From Amycolatopsis saalfeldensis (GTDB taxonomy: Bacteria; Actinomycetota; Actinomycetes; Mycobacteriales; Pseudonocardiaceae): a DNA stretch of 64,000 bases. The notes beneath the pieces were generated by a model. That model was not told the origin of the DNA, ran no database searches, and saw only the letters and a program-made list of their open reading frames with translations. Within the stretch, counting starts at the first letter, position 1; the number at the start of each line of letters is the position of its first letter. The DNA is taken from positions 171,333 through 235,332 of the forward strand of contig NZ_FOEF01000016.1 in NCBI RefSeq assembly GCF_900110575.1. Reading direction: 5' to 3'. Of the stretch, positions 1-8,914 are shown in pieces. Made by a program: the position numbers and the translations under genes.

Positions 1-1
1 G

Positions 2-2290
2 GGCGGGGCCGAGGAGTCCGGCGACGCCGATCTGATGCAGCGGCACGACCGCGCGGTCGAGGCCAACAACGCCGCCAAGGCGCGGGTCGAAGAGCTGGTC
101 AAGGCCGAGCGCGGCGCCGAGCGTGAGATCGCTTCGGAGCGCGCCCGGGTCGAGGCGCTGTCGATGGGCCTCAAGCGCAAGGACGGCGCGGGCGCGTTGC
201 TCGGCGCGTCCCACGAGCTGCCTGGTCTGCTGGGCTCGGTCGCCGCGCTGCTGACCGTCGAGCCGGGGCACGAGGTGGCGCTGGCCGCCGCGCTCGGGCC
301 GGTGGCCGACGCCGTCGCCGTCGCCGGCGGGGAGCAGGCGCTGCAGGCGCTGAAGTACTTGAAGGACACCGATTCCGGCCGGGCGGGCATCGTGCTCGGC
401 GGATATCCGTCCACTGTGGACACCAGCTCCTGGCCGATGCTGCCGTACGGCGCGCGCTGGGCCCGCGAGGTGGTCAGCGCGCCGGAGCAGCTGCGTCCCG
501 CGGTCGAGCACGCGCTCGACAAGCTGGCGCTGGTGAACGGGCTGGAGCAGGCGCGCCAGCTCGTCGCGAGCCATCCGGAAGTGCGCGCGGTGACCGCCGA
601 GGGCGACGTTTTCGGCGCCAGCTGGGTGGCCGGCGGGTCCGCGGCGCGCGAGAGCGTGATCGAGGTCCAGGCCGCGGTCGACGAGGCGGGGGACCGGCTG
701 CGCACCGCCGAGCGCGCGGTGGAGCGCTTCACCGCCGAGCTGGAAGGCGCCCGCGCCGAGCAGCAGGCCCGCCGGGAAGAGGTCAGCCAGGCCAAGGACG
801 CCCTCGGCGACGCGAAGGTCCGCAAGGCCCGCTCGTCGGAGCGGCTGAACCGGCTGCAGCAGGCCGCGCGGTCCGCGCAGGCCGAGGTGGAGCGGCTCAC
901 CGGCCAGCGCGCGAAGGTCGAGCAGAGCCGGGAGCAGGCGCTCGCCCAGCTGGCCGAGCTGGAAGAGCGGCTCGCCGCCGTCGCCGAGCAGCCGGTGGAG
1001 GACGATCCGGACACCGCCGAGCGCGACGAGGCCGTGGCGCAGCTGACCGTGGTCCGGCAGGAGGAGATGGAGGCGCGGCTCGCGCAGCGCACCTCCGAGG
1101 AGCGGGCGCGCAGCATCGCCGGTCGCGCCGAATCGCTTCGCCGCGCCGCGCACGCCGAGCAGCAGGCCCGCGAGCGGCTGGCGAAGGCGCGCGAGGCCCG
1201 TGAACGTGGCGCCGAGATCGCGAACGCCGTGGTCGACGCCGGTGAGCTGGCGCTGGAGCGGATCGAGCACTCCGTGCAGCGCGCGGCCGCCGAGCGCGAC
1301 GAGGCCCAGGCCCAGCGTCAGACCCGGGAGACGGCGCTGACCGCCGTGCGGGGCAAGGTCCGCGAGCTGTCCGGCGAGCTGGAGAAGCTGACCGACGCCG
1401 TGCACCGTGACGAGGTGCTGCGCGCCGAGCAGCGGCTCCGGCTGGAGACGCTGGAGGCCAAGATCGCCGAGGACTTCGGCATCGGCCTGGACGACCTGGT
1501 CGCCGAGTACGGCCCGGACGTGCCGGTGCCGCCGAGCGCCGGCGAGACGGCCGAGTACGAGGCGGCGAAGGAGCGCGGCGAGGACGTCACCCCGCCGCCC
1601 CCGATGCCGTACGACCGCGACACCCAGGCCCGCCGCGCCAAGCGCGCGGAGAAGGACCTTTCCTTGCTGGGCAAGGTGAATCCGCTGGCGCTGGAGGAGT
1701 TCGCGGCGCTGGAGGAGCGGTACAAGTTCCTGTCCACCCAGCTCGAAGACCTCAAGGACACCCGCAAGGACCTGGAGGCGGTGATCCGGCAGGTGGACGA
1801 GAAGATCCTGGAGGTCTTCGCCTCGGCCTACGCCGACGTCGCCCGCGAGTTCGAGACGGTCTTCAGCGTCCTGTTCCCCGGCGGCGAGGGCCGGATGGTG
1901 CTGACCCAGCCGAACGACCTGCTGGCCACCGGCGTCGACGTCGAGGCGCGGCCGCCGGGCAAGAAGGTCAAGCGGCTCTCCCTGCTCTCCGGTGGCGAGA
2001 AGTCACTGGTGGCGGTGGGCATGCTGGTCGCCATCTTCCGCGCGCGCCCGTCCCCCTTCTACGTGATGGACGAGGTCGAGGCCGCGCTCGACGACACCAA
2101 CATGCGCCGCCTGATCGGGCTGCTGGAGCAGCTGCGGGACTCCTCGCAGCTGATCATCATCACCCACCAGAAGCCCACCATGGAAATCGCCGACGCCCTG
2201 TACGGCGTGAGCATGCAGGGCGACGGCATCACGAAGGTGATCTCGCAACGGCTGCGTGCCACGGAGGAGGAGCCGGTCCCGGCTTCCTGA
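2..2290 (+). CDS. smc: Chromosome segregation ATPase SMC, C-terminal part (5' end outside window)
   Basis: This is the distal 762 residues of an SMC protein, the ABC-type ATPase that condenses and segregates the chromosome. The frame is open from base 2, so the start lies upstream of the window. Visible in order are the hinge domain (about residues 60-210, Gly/Ala-rich with alternating hydrophobics), a long Glu/Arg/Ala-rich coiled coil with no helix breakers (about 215-550), and the C-terminal head. The head carries the ABC signature LSLLSGGEKSL near residue 660, Walker B FYVMDEVEAALDD, and the D-loop and switch His region IIITHQKP. All are intact, so the gene should be functional. SMC usually sits upstream of ftsY in actinobacteria, but here five genes lie between them. 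A clear intrinsic terminator follows the stop. Confidence 0.95.
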   Translation, partial: GGAEESGDADLMQRHDRAVEANNAAKARVEELVKAERGAEREIASERARVEALSMGLKRKDGAGALLGASHELPGLLGSVAALLTVEPGHEVALAAALGPVADAVAVAGGEQALQALKYLKDTDSGRAGIVLGGYPSTVDTSSWPMLPYGARWAREVVSAPEQLRPAVEHALDKLALVNGLEQARQLVASHPEVRAVTAEGDVFGASWVAGGSAARESVIEVQAAVDEAGDRLRTAERAVERFTAELEGARAEQQARREEVSQAKDALGDAKVRKARSSERLNRLQQAARSAQAEVERLTGQRAKVEQSREQALAQLAELEERLAAVAEQPVEDDPDTAERDEAVAQLTVVRQEEMEARLAQRTSEERARSIAGRAESLRRAAHAEQQARERLAKAREARERGAEIANAVVDAGELALERIEHSVQRAAAERDEAQAQRQTRETALTAVRGKVRELSGELEKLTDAVHRDEVLRAEQRLRLETLEAKIAEDFGIGLDDLVAEYGPDVPVPPSAGETAEYEAAKERGEDVTPPPPMPYDRDTQARRAKRAEKDLSLLGKVNPLALEEFAALEERYKFLSTQLEDLKDTRKDLEAVIRQVDEKILEVFASAYADVAREFETVFSVLFPGGEGRMVLTQPNDLLATGVDVEARPPGKKVKRLSLLSGGEKSLVAVGMLVAIFRARPSPFYVMDEVEAALDDTNMRRLIGLLEQLRDSSQLIIITHQKPTMEIADALYGVSMQGDGITKVISQRLRATEEEPVPAS

Positions 2291-2303
2291 GCTGAGCAAC
2301 GAA

Positions 2304-2340
2304 GAGGGCTTCCCGTGCCATGGCCGGGAGGCCCTCTTTT
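2304..2340 (+). terminator. Intrinsic terminator of smc
   Basis: A 12-bp stem (2304-2315 against 2325-2336, one G-T wobble) is closed by a 9-nt loop and followed directly by TTTT at 2337-2340. It begins 13 nt after the smc stop codon. Confidence 0.85.
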
Positions 2341-2519
2341 GTTGTCCGGAAAGGATGCGGTGGCTACTCTCCCGGCTTCCTGAGCCGGGGTTGGCCCCCG
2401 TGAGGGATTCGTGCCCGAAGGGGCAGGATGCGCGGGCCTTCGGCCGCACCGGTCAACTCCGACGGTGCGGCAGGCGTCTTCCTGGACGTTCGAAGAACCA
2501 GTCCAGGAGGGGATCCGAA

Positions 2520-3074
2520 ATGCGCACGATGGTGGCCCGATCGCTGATTTCCGGCTCGTTGCTCGGCGTTGCCTTGACGCTCACCGCTTGCGGTGGCGGG
2601 GGCACCGCGGCGGGACAGCTCTCGTGGAACGCGAGTTCGACGCCGGCCGCGCCGACCGCTACGTCGTCGGCGCCGGTGGCCGCGCCGTCGTCCGTGCAGG
2701 CTGTGCCGGACGCAAAGACCCCGCCGCCGCAGGCCCGCGCGCCCCAGCGCCAGGGCTCCACCGCGGGCAAACGGCAGGACGGTTCCGGCCCGGCGCCGCG
2801 CGGCGGGCTCGGCAAGACGGTCGACTGCGGCCAGATCGACGGTCCCACCGGGAAGATCGACGTGGTGGCCGAGGCGATGCCGGCCGGGACGGTCGGCTGC
2901 ACCGAGGCGATCGACGTGCTCTCCGACTACCTGGCCCAGGCCCCCACCAAGGCCGAGGGCACCGCGCACGTCCTGACCGTCGACGGCTGGCAGTGCGCTT
3001 ACGACGGCGGCACCGCCGGCAGCGGGCTGATCGGCTGCGGTGGCAAGGGTCTTTCGTTCCACGGCCAGCCCTGA
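2520..3074 (+). CDS. Small secreted lipoprotein, function unknown
   Basis: The product is 184 aa. The ATG at 2520 is chosen because AGGAGG lies at 2505-2510, with ideal spacing. The N-terminus is a lipoprotein signal peptide with lipobox LTAC, cleaved before Cys23, so the protein should be anchored on the outer face of the membrane. A Pro/Ala/Ser/Thr-rich linker (about 30-95) separates the anchor from a compact C-terminal domain. That domain has four cysteines (VDCGQ, VGCTE, WQCAY, IGCGG), which could form two disulfides. I do not recognise the C-terminal domain. It is transcribed alone, between the smc terminator and a second, perfect hairpin shared with the convergent gene. Confidence 0.8.
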   Translation: MRTMVARSLISGSLLGVALTLTACGGGGTAAGQLSWNASSTPAAPTATSSAPVAAPSSVQAVPDAKTPPPQARAPQRQGSTAGKRQDGSGPAPRGGLGKTVDCGQIDGPTGKIDVVAEAMPAGTVGCTEAIDVLSDYLAQAPTKAEGTAHVLTVDGWQCAYDGGTAGSGLIGCGGKGLSFHGQP

Positions 3075-3090
3075 GCGCTCCGACACTGGG

Positions 3091-3132
3091 CAACGGCCCG
3101 GCGCCCTCGAATCCGAGGGCGCCGGGCCGTTG
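3091..3132. terminator. Bidirectional terminator, 19-bp perfect stem
   Basis: A 19-bp perfect inverted repeat (3091-3109 and 3114-3132) with loop AATC lies between two convergent genes ending at 3074 (+) and 3144 (-). It has no long T-run on either strand, as is common in high-GC actinomycetes. Confidence 0.8.
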
Positions 3133-3143
3133 TCGTCACCAGG

Positions 3144-3716
3144 TCAGCTCGCGGCCCAGAAGGCGTAGTCCGCGGTGTACGGCGTGGCGGTCTGGTCGCC
3201 CGCGGCGCAGGCGCCCTTCGGGGCCAGGCCGCCCTTGGTGTTGAGGCGCTGCACGAAAGTGACGTTCGCGAACAGGCCCTTGCCGCTGGTGGTGTCGGCC
3301 TTGAGCAGCAGCTCCGGGACGGCGTCGGGGTGCGGCACGGCCGCGCCCGGCACCGCCGTCGCGGCCACCGTGCTTCCGTCCACTGTGGACGTCCACACCG
3401 GTCCCTTGCTGTGCAGCGCGATCGGCTTGCCGCCGTCGGAGATGATCGCGGCGGGCTGGGCCAGGGTCCACGCGCCGTTGGTGCAGCCGTAGATCTGCAC
3501 GCCCTTGCCCTGGTAGGTGCCGAGGTGCCGGGCGGCGCCGGGCACCTTGACCGCCGCGGGCACCTCGACGATCTCGGGCGCCCCCGCCGTCTGGGCCACC
3601 GGCTTGACCCCAGCCCCAGCCCCAGCCGCGGTCGAGCCGTCGGTTGAAGCGCACGCCGTCGCGCCGCCCAGCAGAACCATCGAGCCCACCGCCAGTGCCA
3701 TCGAAATCCGCTTCAT
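3144..3716 (-). CDS. DUF3455 domain secreted protein
   Basis: The product is 190 aa and starts at ATG 3716. The N-terminal 22 residues form a signal peptide ending GGATAC-A. This could be a weak lipobox or an ordinary signal-peptidase site. After a short Ala/Gly linker, the rest matches what I know of DUF3455: a conserved start around GARHLGTYQGKGVQIYGC, a central VWTSTVDGS segment, and a C-terminal FVQRLNTKGGLAP followed by GACAAGDQTATPYTADYAFW. DUF3455 proteins are secreted in bacteria and fungi and have no agreed biochemical role. The gene is monocistronic, convergent with the upstream lipoprotein, and sits downstream of the symporter operon in the same direction with about 110 bp between them. 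Confidence 0.8.
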   Translation of the reverse strand: MKRISMALAVGSMVLLGGATACASTDGSTAAGAGAGVKPVAQTAGAPEIVEVPAAVKVPGAARHLGTYQGKGVQIYGCTNGAWTLAQPAAIISDGGKPIALHSKGPVWTSTVDGSTVAATAVPGAAVPHPDAVPELLLKADTTSGKGLFANVTFVQRLNTKGGLAPKGACAAGDQTATPYTADYAFWAAS

Positions 3717-3735
3717 CGTCCCCGCCTCGACCCGG

Positions 3736-3756
3736 GCCCGCCTCCACCAGGCGGGC
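3736..3756 (-). terminator. Probable hairpin terminator downstream of the symporter gene
   Basis: An 8-bp perfect GC stem (3736-3743 with 3749-3756) and 5-nt loop lie about 70 nt past the symporter stop, upstream of the next minus-strand gene. No T-tract follows. Alternative pairings with a nearby GGGCGCCC palindrome are possible. Confidence 0.4.
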
Positions 3757-3826
3757 GCTCGTGATCAGACACGGGCGCCCGCCCCGGAACGGTTCACCGG
3801 AGGAGCGGATTTCTTTCGCGACGGCC

Positions 3827-5398
3827 TCAGACGGGGACTTCCTCCTGCGGCGGGCTGTCCACTTCGGTCGCGCGCGGGTCGGGCCCGCGGTGGCGCAGCG
3901 CGAGCAGGCCGCCGACGATCATCGAGATCAGCACGCCGACGAAGGTGTACCAGTAGGTGGCGAGCGGGACGAGGGTCTTCGTCGCCGCGCCGAACTGGAG
4001 GTGCACCGCCGTGGTGGCCTTGTCGAACTTGACGAACAGGATCAGGAACGCCATGCCGACCACCGAGCAGGCGAACGCGACCACCGCGTCGGACTGCCGG
4101 GCCTTCTTGACCACCAGGCCGAGGAAGAACGAGCCGAGCAGCGCGCCGTAGGTGTAGCCGACGATGCCGAGGCCCTGCTGGATCACCGGGTCCTTCGAGT
4201 TGGTGAACAGGGAGGCGAAGATCGCGAACACCACGGCCCAGATGAGTGTCCACATGCGACCGTGGCGCAGCAGCTTCGAGTCCGCCACCGTGCGCTGGGT
4301 GAAGCGCTGGTAGAGGTCGGCGATGGTCGAGGTGGACAGCGCGTTCAGCGCCGAGGCCAGCGCGCCCATGGTGGACGCGAGGATGCCCGCGATCAGCAGC
4401 CCGGCCAGCCCGACCGGCAGGTCGTTGACGATGAAGTTGGAGAATACGTCGTCGCCGGACATCTTCCCGGCCGCGACGGCGGTGGCGGTCGCGCCCGTCT
4501 TGCCGCCCGTGTACACCCACAGCATCGCGCCGACCACCAGGAACAGCGCGAACTGGATGAACACCACGATCGACGAGCCGATCAGCGCGCGCTGGCCGTC
4601 GCGCAGGCTCTTGGTCGACAGCAGCCGTCCGACGATCAGCTGGTCCGCGCCGTGCGACGCCATCGAGAGGAAGGCGCCGCCGACCACCGCGCCGATGAAC
4701 GCGTACGGGCTGGTGATGATGTTCGACGCGAAGTCGGTGAGCTGGAAGCGGCCCTGGCCCGAGGCGATCGAGGTCCAGCCGTCCGGCAGCTTCGTGGACA
4801 GGAAGATGACCGCGCCGATCGCGCCGAGGATGTAGAGCGACCACTGGATCACGTCGACCCAGATCACCGACTTGATGCCGCCGACGAACGCGTAGATCAG
4901 GGTCAGCGCGGTCAGCAGGACCACGATGTGCCAGTACGCGGTGTGGATGCCGTAGTGGTCGAGGATCGCCTTGATCGGGATGGCGCCCGCGAACAGCCGC
5001 AGGCCCTCGGCCAGCAGCCGGGTCACCACGAACGTCACCGACGCCGTGCCCTGCAGCCCGCGCCCGAAGCGGCGGCCGAGGAATTCGTACGCGCTGACGT
5101 AGTTGCCCTTGAAGTAGCGGGGCAGCAGCACGAACGCCGCGACCAGCCGGCCCAGGATGTAGCCGAAGGCCACCTCCAGGAACAGGAACGCGCTGCCGAA
5201 GACCAGGCCGGGCGTCGAGATCACGGTGAGGGTGGACGTCTCGGTCGCCACCACCGAGAGCGTCACCGCCCACCAGGGCATGCTGCGCTCACCGACGAAG
5301 TAGTCGTTCGCGGACTTCTGCCTGCGCCCGACCAGCACGCCGATGATCGGCATCGCCGCCAGGTACACGATGACGATCACCAGATCGACTGGGTTCAT
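3827..5398 (-). CDS. Sodium:solute symporter (SSF/SLC5 family)
   Basis: The product is 523 aa of almost continuous membrane helices, as expected for a 13-helix sodium/solute symporter. The start fits the family: a first helix, then the conserved NDYFVGERSMPWWAVTLSVVATETSTLT region that contributes to the sodium and substrate sites. The ATG at 5398 has a strong AGGAGA site just upstream. The gene lies 9 nt downstream of anmK in one operon, so a likely cargo is an amino sugar such as anhydro-N-acetylmuramic acid or a related cell-wall turnover product. That assignment comes from context only. SSF members also carry sialic acids, sugars, proline and other solutes, and nothing in the sequence fixes the substrate. 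Confidence 0.88.
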   Translation of the reverse strand: MNPVDLVIVIVYLAAMPIIGVLVGRRQKSANDYFVGERSMPWWAVTLSVVATETSTLTVISTPGLVFGSAFLFLEVAFGYILGRLVAAFVLLPRYFKGNYVSAYEFLGRRFGRGLQGTASVTFVVTRLLAEGLRLFAGAIPIKAILDHYGIHTAYWHIVVLLTALTLIYAFVGGIKSVIWVDVIQWSLYILGAIGAVIFLSTKLPDGWTSIASGQGRFQLTDFASNIITSPYAFIGAVVGGAFLSMASHGADQLIVGRLLSTKSLRDGQRALIGSSIVVFIQFALFLVVGAMLWVYTGGKTGATATAVAAGKMSGDDVFSNFIVNDLPVGLAGLLIAGILASTMGALASALNALSTSTIADLYQRFTQRTVADSKLLRHGRMWTLIWAVVFAIFASLFTNSKDPVIQQGLGIVGYTYGALLGSFFLGLVVKKARQSDAVVAFACSVVGMAFLILFVKFDKATTAVHLQFGAATKTLVPLATYWYTFVGVLISMIVGGLLALRHRGPDPRATEVDSPPQEEVPV

Positions 5399-5407
5399 GG
5401 AGTTCTC

Positions 5408-6625
5408 CTACCGTCCTGCGCCTACTTCCGCGACCCGTAGCCGGGTCACGGTGCCCCCCAGTGGGGCCGGAAGGTCGAGTGGGGCGGCGCCGGGCGTCAG
5501 CGCGCCGAGCAGCCGCGGCCCGCGCGCGCCCGTGGCGGACGGCAGCGAGGCCGGGACGCCGCACCAGCCCAGCCAGCCGAGCAACGCGGTCAGGTACGCC
5601 TCCTTGCCCGCGCCCGGCAAGCCGAGGTCGTCACTGGTCCGCAGCGCGACGCCGGGCAGGTGCCGGGCCAGCGCCGCCAGCACGGCGGGGTTCGCGACCC
5701 CGCCGCCGGACGCGACGACCGTGGCGGCGCCGTGCCGCCGGCATTCCGCGGCGACGGTGACGGCCGTCAGCTCGGTGAGGGTGGCGAGCAGGTCTTCGGC
5801 GGACAACGGCGGCAGACCGTCGAGCGCCGCGTCGAGATAGCCGCTGTGGAAGTGCTCCTTGCCGGTGGATTTCGGTGCTGCGGCGGCAAAGTACGGGTCG
5901 GCGACGAGCCGGTCCAGCAGGTCCGGGCGCACGGTGCCGGCGAGGGCGAGGCGGCCGTCGAGGTCCGCGTGCTGTGCCCCGTCGGTGACGCGGGCGGCGG
6001 CGATGTCCAGCAGCGCGTTCGCCGGGCCGGTGTCGTACGCGAGCACGGCGGCGTCGCTCTGGCCGACGACGGTGATGTTCGCGATCCCGCCGAGGTTCAG
6101 CGCGGCCACCGGGCGGCCGGTCTCCTCGGCGAGCCCGCGCAGCCACAGCGCGTCGAGCGTGCTCGCCAGGGGAGCGCCCTGCCCGCCCGCGGTGATGTCG
6201 CGGATCCGAAGGTCGGCGATCACCGGGACGCCGGTCCGCTCCGCGATCCACGCCGGCTGGCCGAGCTGCAGTGTGCCGAGCGCGACGCCGCCGGAAACCC
6301 AGTGGTAGACGGTCTGGCCGAGCGAGGCGATCACGTCCACCGGCCCGTACCGCTCGATGCCCTGGCTCGCGGCTTCGGCGAAGGCCTGCCCGACCAGAGT
6401 GTCGAGGACGGTCAGCTGTTCGGCGCTGCTCGGCCGGGGCGGGAGGGCGTCGAGCAGGCCCTCGCGCAGCTCTTCGGCGTACGGCACGTCGAGTTCGCCG
6501 AGTGGGGTGAGCACCACCGTGGCGCCGTCGGCGCGCAGCTCCGCGACGGCGACGTCGATGCCGTCGACCGAGGTCCCGGACAGCAGCCCGAGAACCCGGA
6601 ACCGGTGGCCGGCGCGCGTAGTCAT
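5408..6625 (-). CDS. anmK: Anhydro-N-acetylmuramic acid kinase
   Basis: The product is 405 aa. AnmK phosphorylates and opens 1,6-anhydroMurNAc to MurNAc-6-phosphate in peptidoglycan recycling. The family signature GLLSGTSVDGID is at the N-terminus. The ASHKF-fold nucleotide-binding loops follow, with ALNLGGIANITV near the middle and VVASGGGVANP near the C-terminus. The ATG at 6625 gives the family's normal length with the signature at residue 12. The open frame extends upstream to 6883 but reads into the ftsY promoter region without family similarity. It is the first gene of a two-gene operon with the sodium symporter and is divergent from ftsY across 151 bp. No MurNAc-6-P etherase (murQ) is present in the window. 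Confidence 0.92.
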   Translation of the reverse strand: MTTRAGHRFRVLGLLSGTSVDGIDVAVAELRADGATVVLTPLGELDVPYAEELREGLLDALPPRPSSAEQLTVLDTLVGQAFAEAASQGIERYGPVDVIASLGQTVYHWVSGGVALGTLQLGQPAWIAERTGVPVIADLRIRDITAGGQGAPLASTLDALWLRGLAEETGRPVAALNLGGIANITVVGQSDAAVLAYDTGPANALLDIAAARVTDGAQHADLDGRLALAGTVRPDLLDRLVADPYFAAAAPKSTGKEHFHSGYLDAALDGLPPLSAEDLLATLTELTAVTVAAECRRHGAATVVASGGGVANPAVLAALARHLPGVALRTSDDLGLPGAGKEAYLTALLGWLGWCGVPASLPSATGARGPRLLGALTPGAAPLDLPAPLGGTVTRLRVAEVGAGR

Positions 6626-6776
6626 CCGGAGTGGTCTAGCCAAGCCGTCCCGGCGGCGCAAGCCGGGCCGTGAAGTCTTGGCCGAATCGGAACTCGGCCG
6701 GTGATCCCTTGGCTTGATGGGCGCCCCGCGTGTGGGGTACCCGGTGCGGCGGCGGGGCGGATGAAAGGATGGACGC

Positions 6777-8078
6777 GTGTCTAGCACCTGGTTCTGGATT
6801 GTTGTCGTCGCCGTCGTCGTGCTGGTCGCCGTGCTGGTGTCCGGGCTGCTCATCGCCCGCCGGCGGCGGATCAGCCTGGACAAGGCCCGCGAGGTCGAGG
6901 CGAAGCCGAAGCGCGGCAGCTACACCGCGTCCGGGGGCATCGCGCTGGCCCCGGGCGGCGAGGCGGAATCCGTCGAGGACCCCGTGCACCCGGTCGAGGA
7001 CCGGCCGGAGGTCGACGGCCAGCCCGCGGTGGGCGACGACGCCGCCGTGCCCCGCGACTCCGGCCAGCGCACGGTGCGCGACGTCAAACTGCCCGAACCC
7101 GCCGTGGACACGGTGGACACGGTGGCCGAGGAGATCGACGAGATCGACCCCGCCACCGGGCGGCTGGAGCGGCTGCGCGGGCGGCTGTCGAAGTCGCGTT
7201 CGGTGTTCGGGCAGAGCCTGCTGGGCCTGCTCGGCGCGGGTGACCTCGACGAGGACTCCTGGCAGGAGGTCGAGGACACGCTGCTGGTCGCCGACCTCGG
7301 CGCGGCCACGACCGATCAGATCGTCCAGCGGCTGCGCGACGAGCTGAGCCGCAAGGCCGTGCGCTCGTCCGCGGAGGCGCGCGCGGTGCTGCACGAGGTG
7401 CTGACCGCCGCCCTGTCGACCGACGGCCACCGCGCGGTCCGCGCCCTGCCGCATCAGGTGGACGGGCAGAAGCAGCCCGCCGTGGTGCTGGTCGCCGGCG
7501 TCAACGGCACCGGCAAGACCACCACCACCGGCAAGCTCGCGCGGGTGCTCGTGGCGCAGGGCAGCACCGTGGTGCTCGGCGCGGCGGACACCTTCCGCGC
7601 CGCCGCCGCCGACCAGCTCCAGACCTGGGGCGAGCGGGTGGGCGCGACGGTCGTGCGCGGCAAGGAGGGTGCGGACCCGGCGGCGGTCGCGTTCGACGCC
7701 GTCAAGCGCGGCATCGAGGACGGCGTGGACGCGGTGCTGGTGGACACCGCCGGCCGGCTGCACACCAAGACCGGCCTGATGGACGAGCTGGGCAAGGTCA
7801 AGCGAGTCGTCGAGAAGCAGGCGAAGGTCGACGAGGTGCTGCTGGTCCTCGACGCGACCACCGGTCAGAACGGCCTCGCGCAGGCGCGGGTGTTCGCCGA
7901 GGTCGTCGACGTCACCGGCATCGTCCTGACCAAGCTCGACGGCACCGCGAAGGGCGGCATCGTCTTCCAGGTCCAGCGCGAGCTGGGCGTGCCGGTGAAA
8001 CTGGTCGGCCTCGGCGAAGGGCCGGACGACCTGGCTCCGTTCGAACCGGGCGCCTTCGTCGACGCCCTGCTCGGCTGA
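6777..8078 (+). CDS. ftsY: Signal recognition particle receptor FtsY
   Basis: The product is 433 aa, the SRP receptor GTPase that docks ribosome-SRP complexes at the membrane. An N-terminal membrane helix (about residues 5-27) is followed by a basic RRRR stop. A Glu/Asp/Val-rich acidic A-domain leads into the four-helix N domain and then the G domain. The GTPase motifs are present: G1 GVNGTGKTT (about residue 242), DTFRAAAADQL, DTAGRLHTK, TKLDGTAKGG. The GTG start at 6777 is preceded by an AAAGGA site. A true N-terminal transmembrane anchor is typical of actinobacterial FtsY. Its partner gene ffh lies 38 kb downstream in the same direction. Confidence 0.97.
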   Translation: MSSTWFWIVVVAVVVLVAVLVSGLLIARRRRISLDKAREVEAKPKRGSYTASGGIALAPGGEAESVEDPVHPVEDRPEVDGQPAVGDDAAVPRDSGQRTVRDVKLPEPAVDTVDTVAEEIDEIDPATGRLERLRGRLSKSRSVFGQSLLGLLGAGDLDEDSWQEVEDTLLVADLGAATTDQIVQRLRDELSRKAVRSSAEARAVLHEVLTAALSTDGHRAVRALPHQVDGQKQPAVVLVAGVNGTGKTTTTGKLARVLVAQGSTVVLGAADTFRAAAADQLQTWGERVGATVVRGKEGADPAAVAFDAVKRGIEDGVDAVLVDTAGRLHTKTGLMDELGKVKRVVEKQAKVDEVLLVLDATTGQNGLAQARVFAEVVDVTGIVLTKLDGTAKGGIVFQVQRELGVPVKLVGLGEGPDDLAPFEPGAFVDALLG

Positions 8079-8182
8079 AGGTGACTGACCCGAATGGGTG
8101 ATTAAGTCCCGATCTCGCCAGCTTGTCCGGATGCCTCTGTCACCGTGATGCGGAACGTGGCCGGCACGGTGAATGGGGTGCG

Positions 8183-8914
8183 ATGACCGGTGGTTTCGGT
8201 GCGGTTCCGGGGGATCTCTTCCGGACCGCCAATCAGATCGGGGACGTGGTCGGGAGCGCGGGCGGCCTGGTGTGGCAGGGGCCGAGCGGCGATTACGGGC
8301 ACCCCGGAGTACAGGGCGCGTGGGGCTCCTTCATCGACGGGGTCAAGACCGAGGTCGAAGGGCTCGTCAAGAAGGCCGAGGGCCACGGCGACGGCCTGCG
8401 CACGGCAGCGCAGAAATACCTCGGCGCGGACGAATCGGCGACCGGTGAGATCGGCGGCCTCGGGACCGCGATCGGTTCGGCGGCCGAAGCGGTGGGCAAG
8501 GGCGTCGAGGGCCGCATCGGCGACGTCCTCGGCGGCCCGCTCGGCCCGGTCGGCGGCGGGATCGGCCGGGTACTGGGTTCGGGCGGCGACTTGGAGCCGG
8601 TCGACATCGGGATCCGCCCGTCCGGGTTCGAGCCGGATCCGCTCGGCCCGGTCGGCGGCGGGATGGGCCGGGTATTCGGTTCGGGCGGCGATCTGGAGCC
8701 GGTCGACATCGGGGGCCGTCCGTCCGGGACCGGGCCGGATGATCGGCCCGGGCCGTTCGGCGCCGGGCTCGGCCCGAACGAGCTGAACGAGATCGGCATC
8801 CCGGGCGGTGGCTGGGCCGGCGGCGTCCGTGCGCACGAGCTCGGCCCCGATCCCACGCACGTCGCCGAAACCGCCGAAACCATTGACCGCGACGGCGAAG
8901 GGCCGGTGCACTGA
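8183..8914 (+). CDS. EspC-like type VII secretion (ESX) protein with internal repeat
   Basis: The product is 243 aa. The first about 90 residues resemble the ESAT-6/EspC helical hairpin of ESX-secreted proteins: two helices around a turn (GPSGDYG to GAWGSFIDG), ending with LRTAAQKYLGADE, which contains the YxxxD secretion motif. The rest is a Gly/Pro/Asp-rich disordered tail containing a near-exact 34-residue tandem duplication (LGPVGGG through PVDIG and RPSG). The ATG at 8183 is preferred to an upstream codon at 8123 because it starts the helical domain directly. The stop shares one base with the next start (TGATG), so the two genes are translationally coupled and may form a secreted pair. 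No ESX core genes (eccB, eccC, eccD) are in the window. Confidence 0.7.
   Translation: MTGGFGAVPGDLFRTANQIGDVVGSAGGLVWQGPSGDYGHPGVQGAWGSFIDGVKTEVEGLVKKAEGHGDGLRTAAQKYLGADESATGEIGGLGTAIGSAAEAVGKGVEGRIGDVLGGPLGPVGGGIGRVLGSGGDLEPVDIGIRPSGFEPDPLGPVGGGMGRVFGSGGDLEPVDIGGRPSGTGPDDRPGPFGAGLGPNELNEIGIPGGGWAGGVRAHELGPDPTHVAETAETIDRDGEGPVH
8540..8743 (+). repeat. 102-bp tandem duplication within the EspC-like gene
   Basis: Two copies of a 102-bp unit, about 8540-8641 and 8642-8743, are in frame and encode two near-identical 34-residue blocks. They differ at scattered positions, mainly near the 3' end of each copy. The length being a multiple of three keeps the frame. Confidence 0.85.

Noticed and set aside
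3644..5440. 598-aa plus-strand frame full of Asp/His/Arg
   Set aside because: It is antisense to the sodium symporter gene. The symporter has family motifs, membrane helices and a ribosome-binding site; this frame has none.
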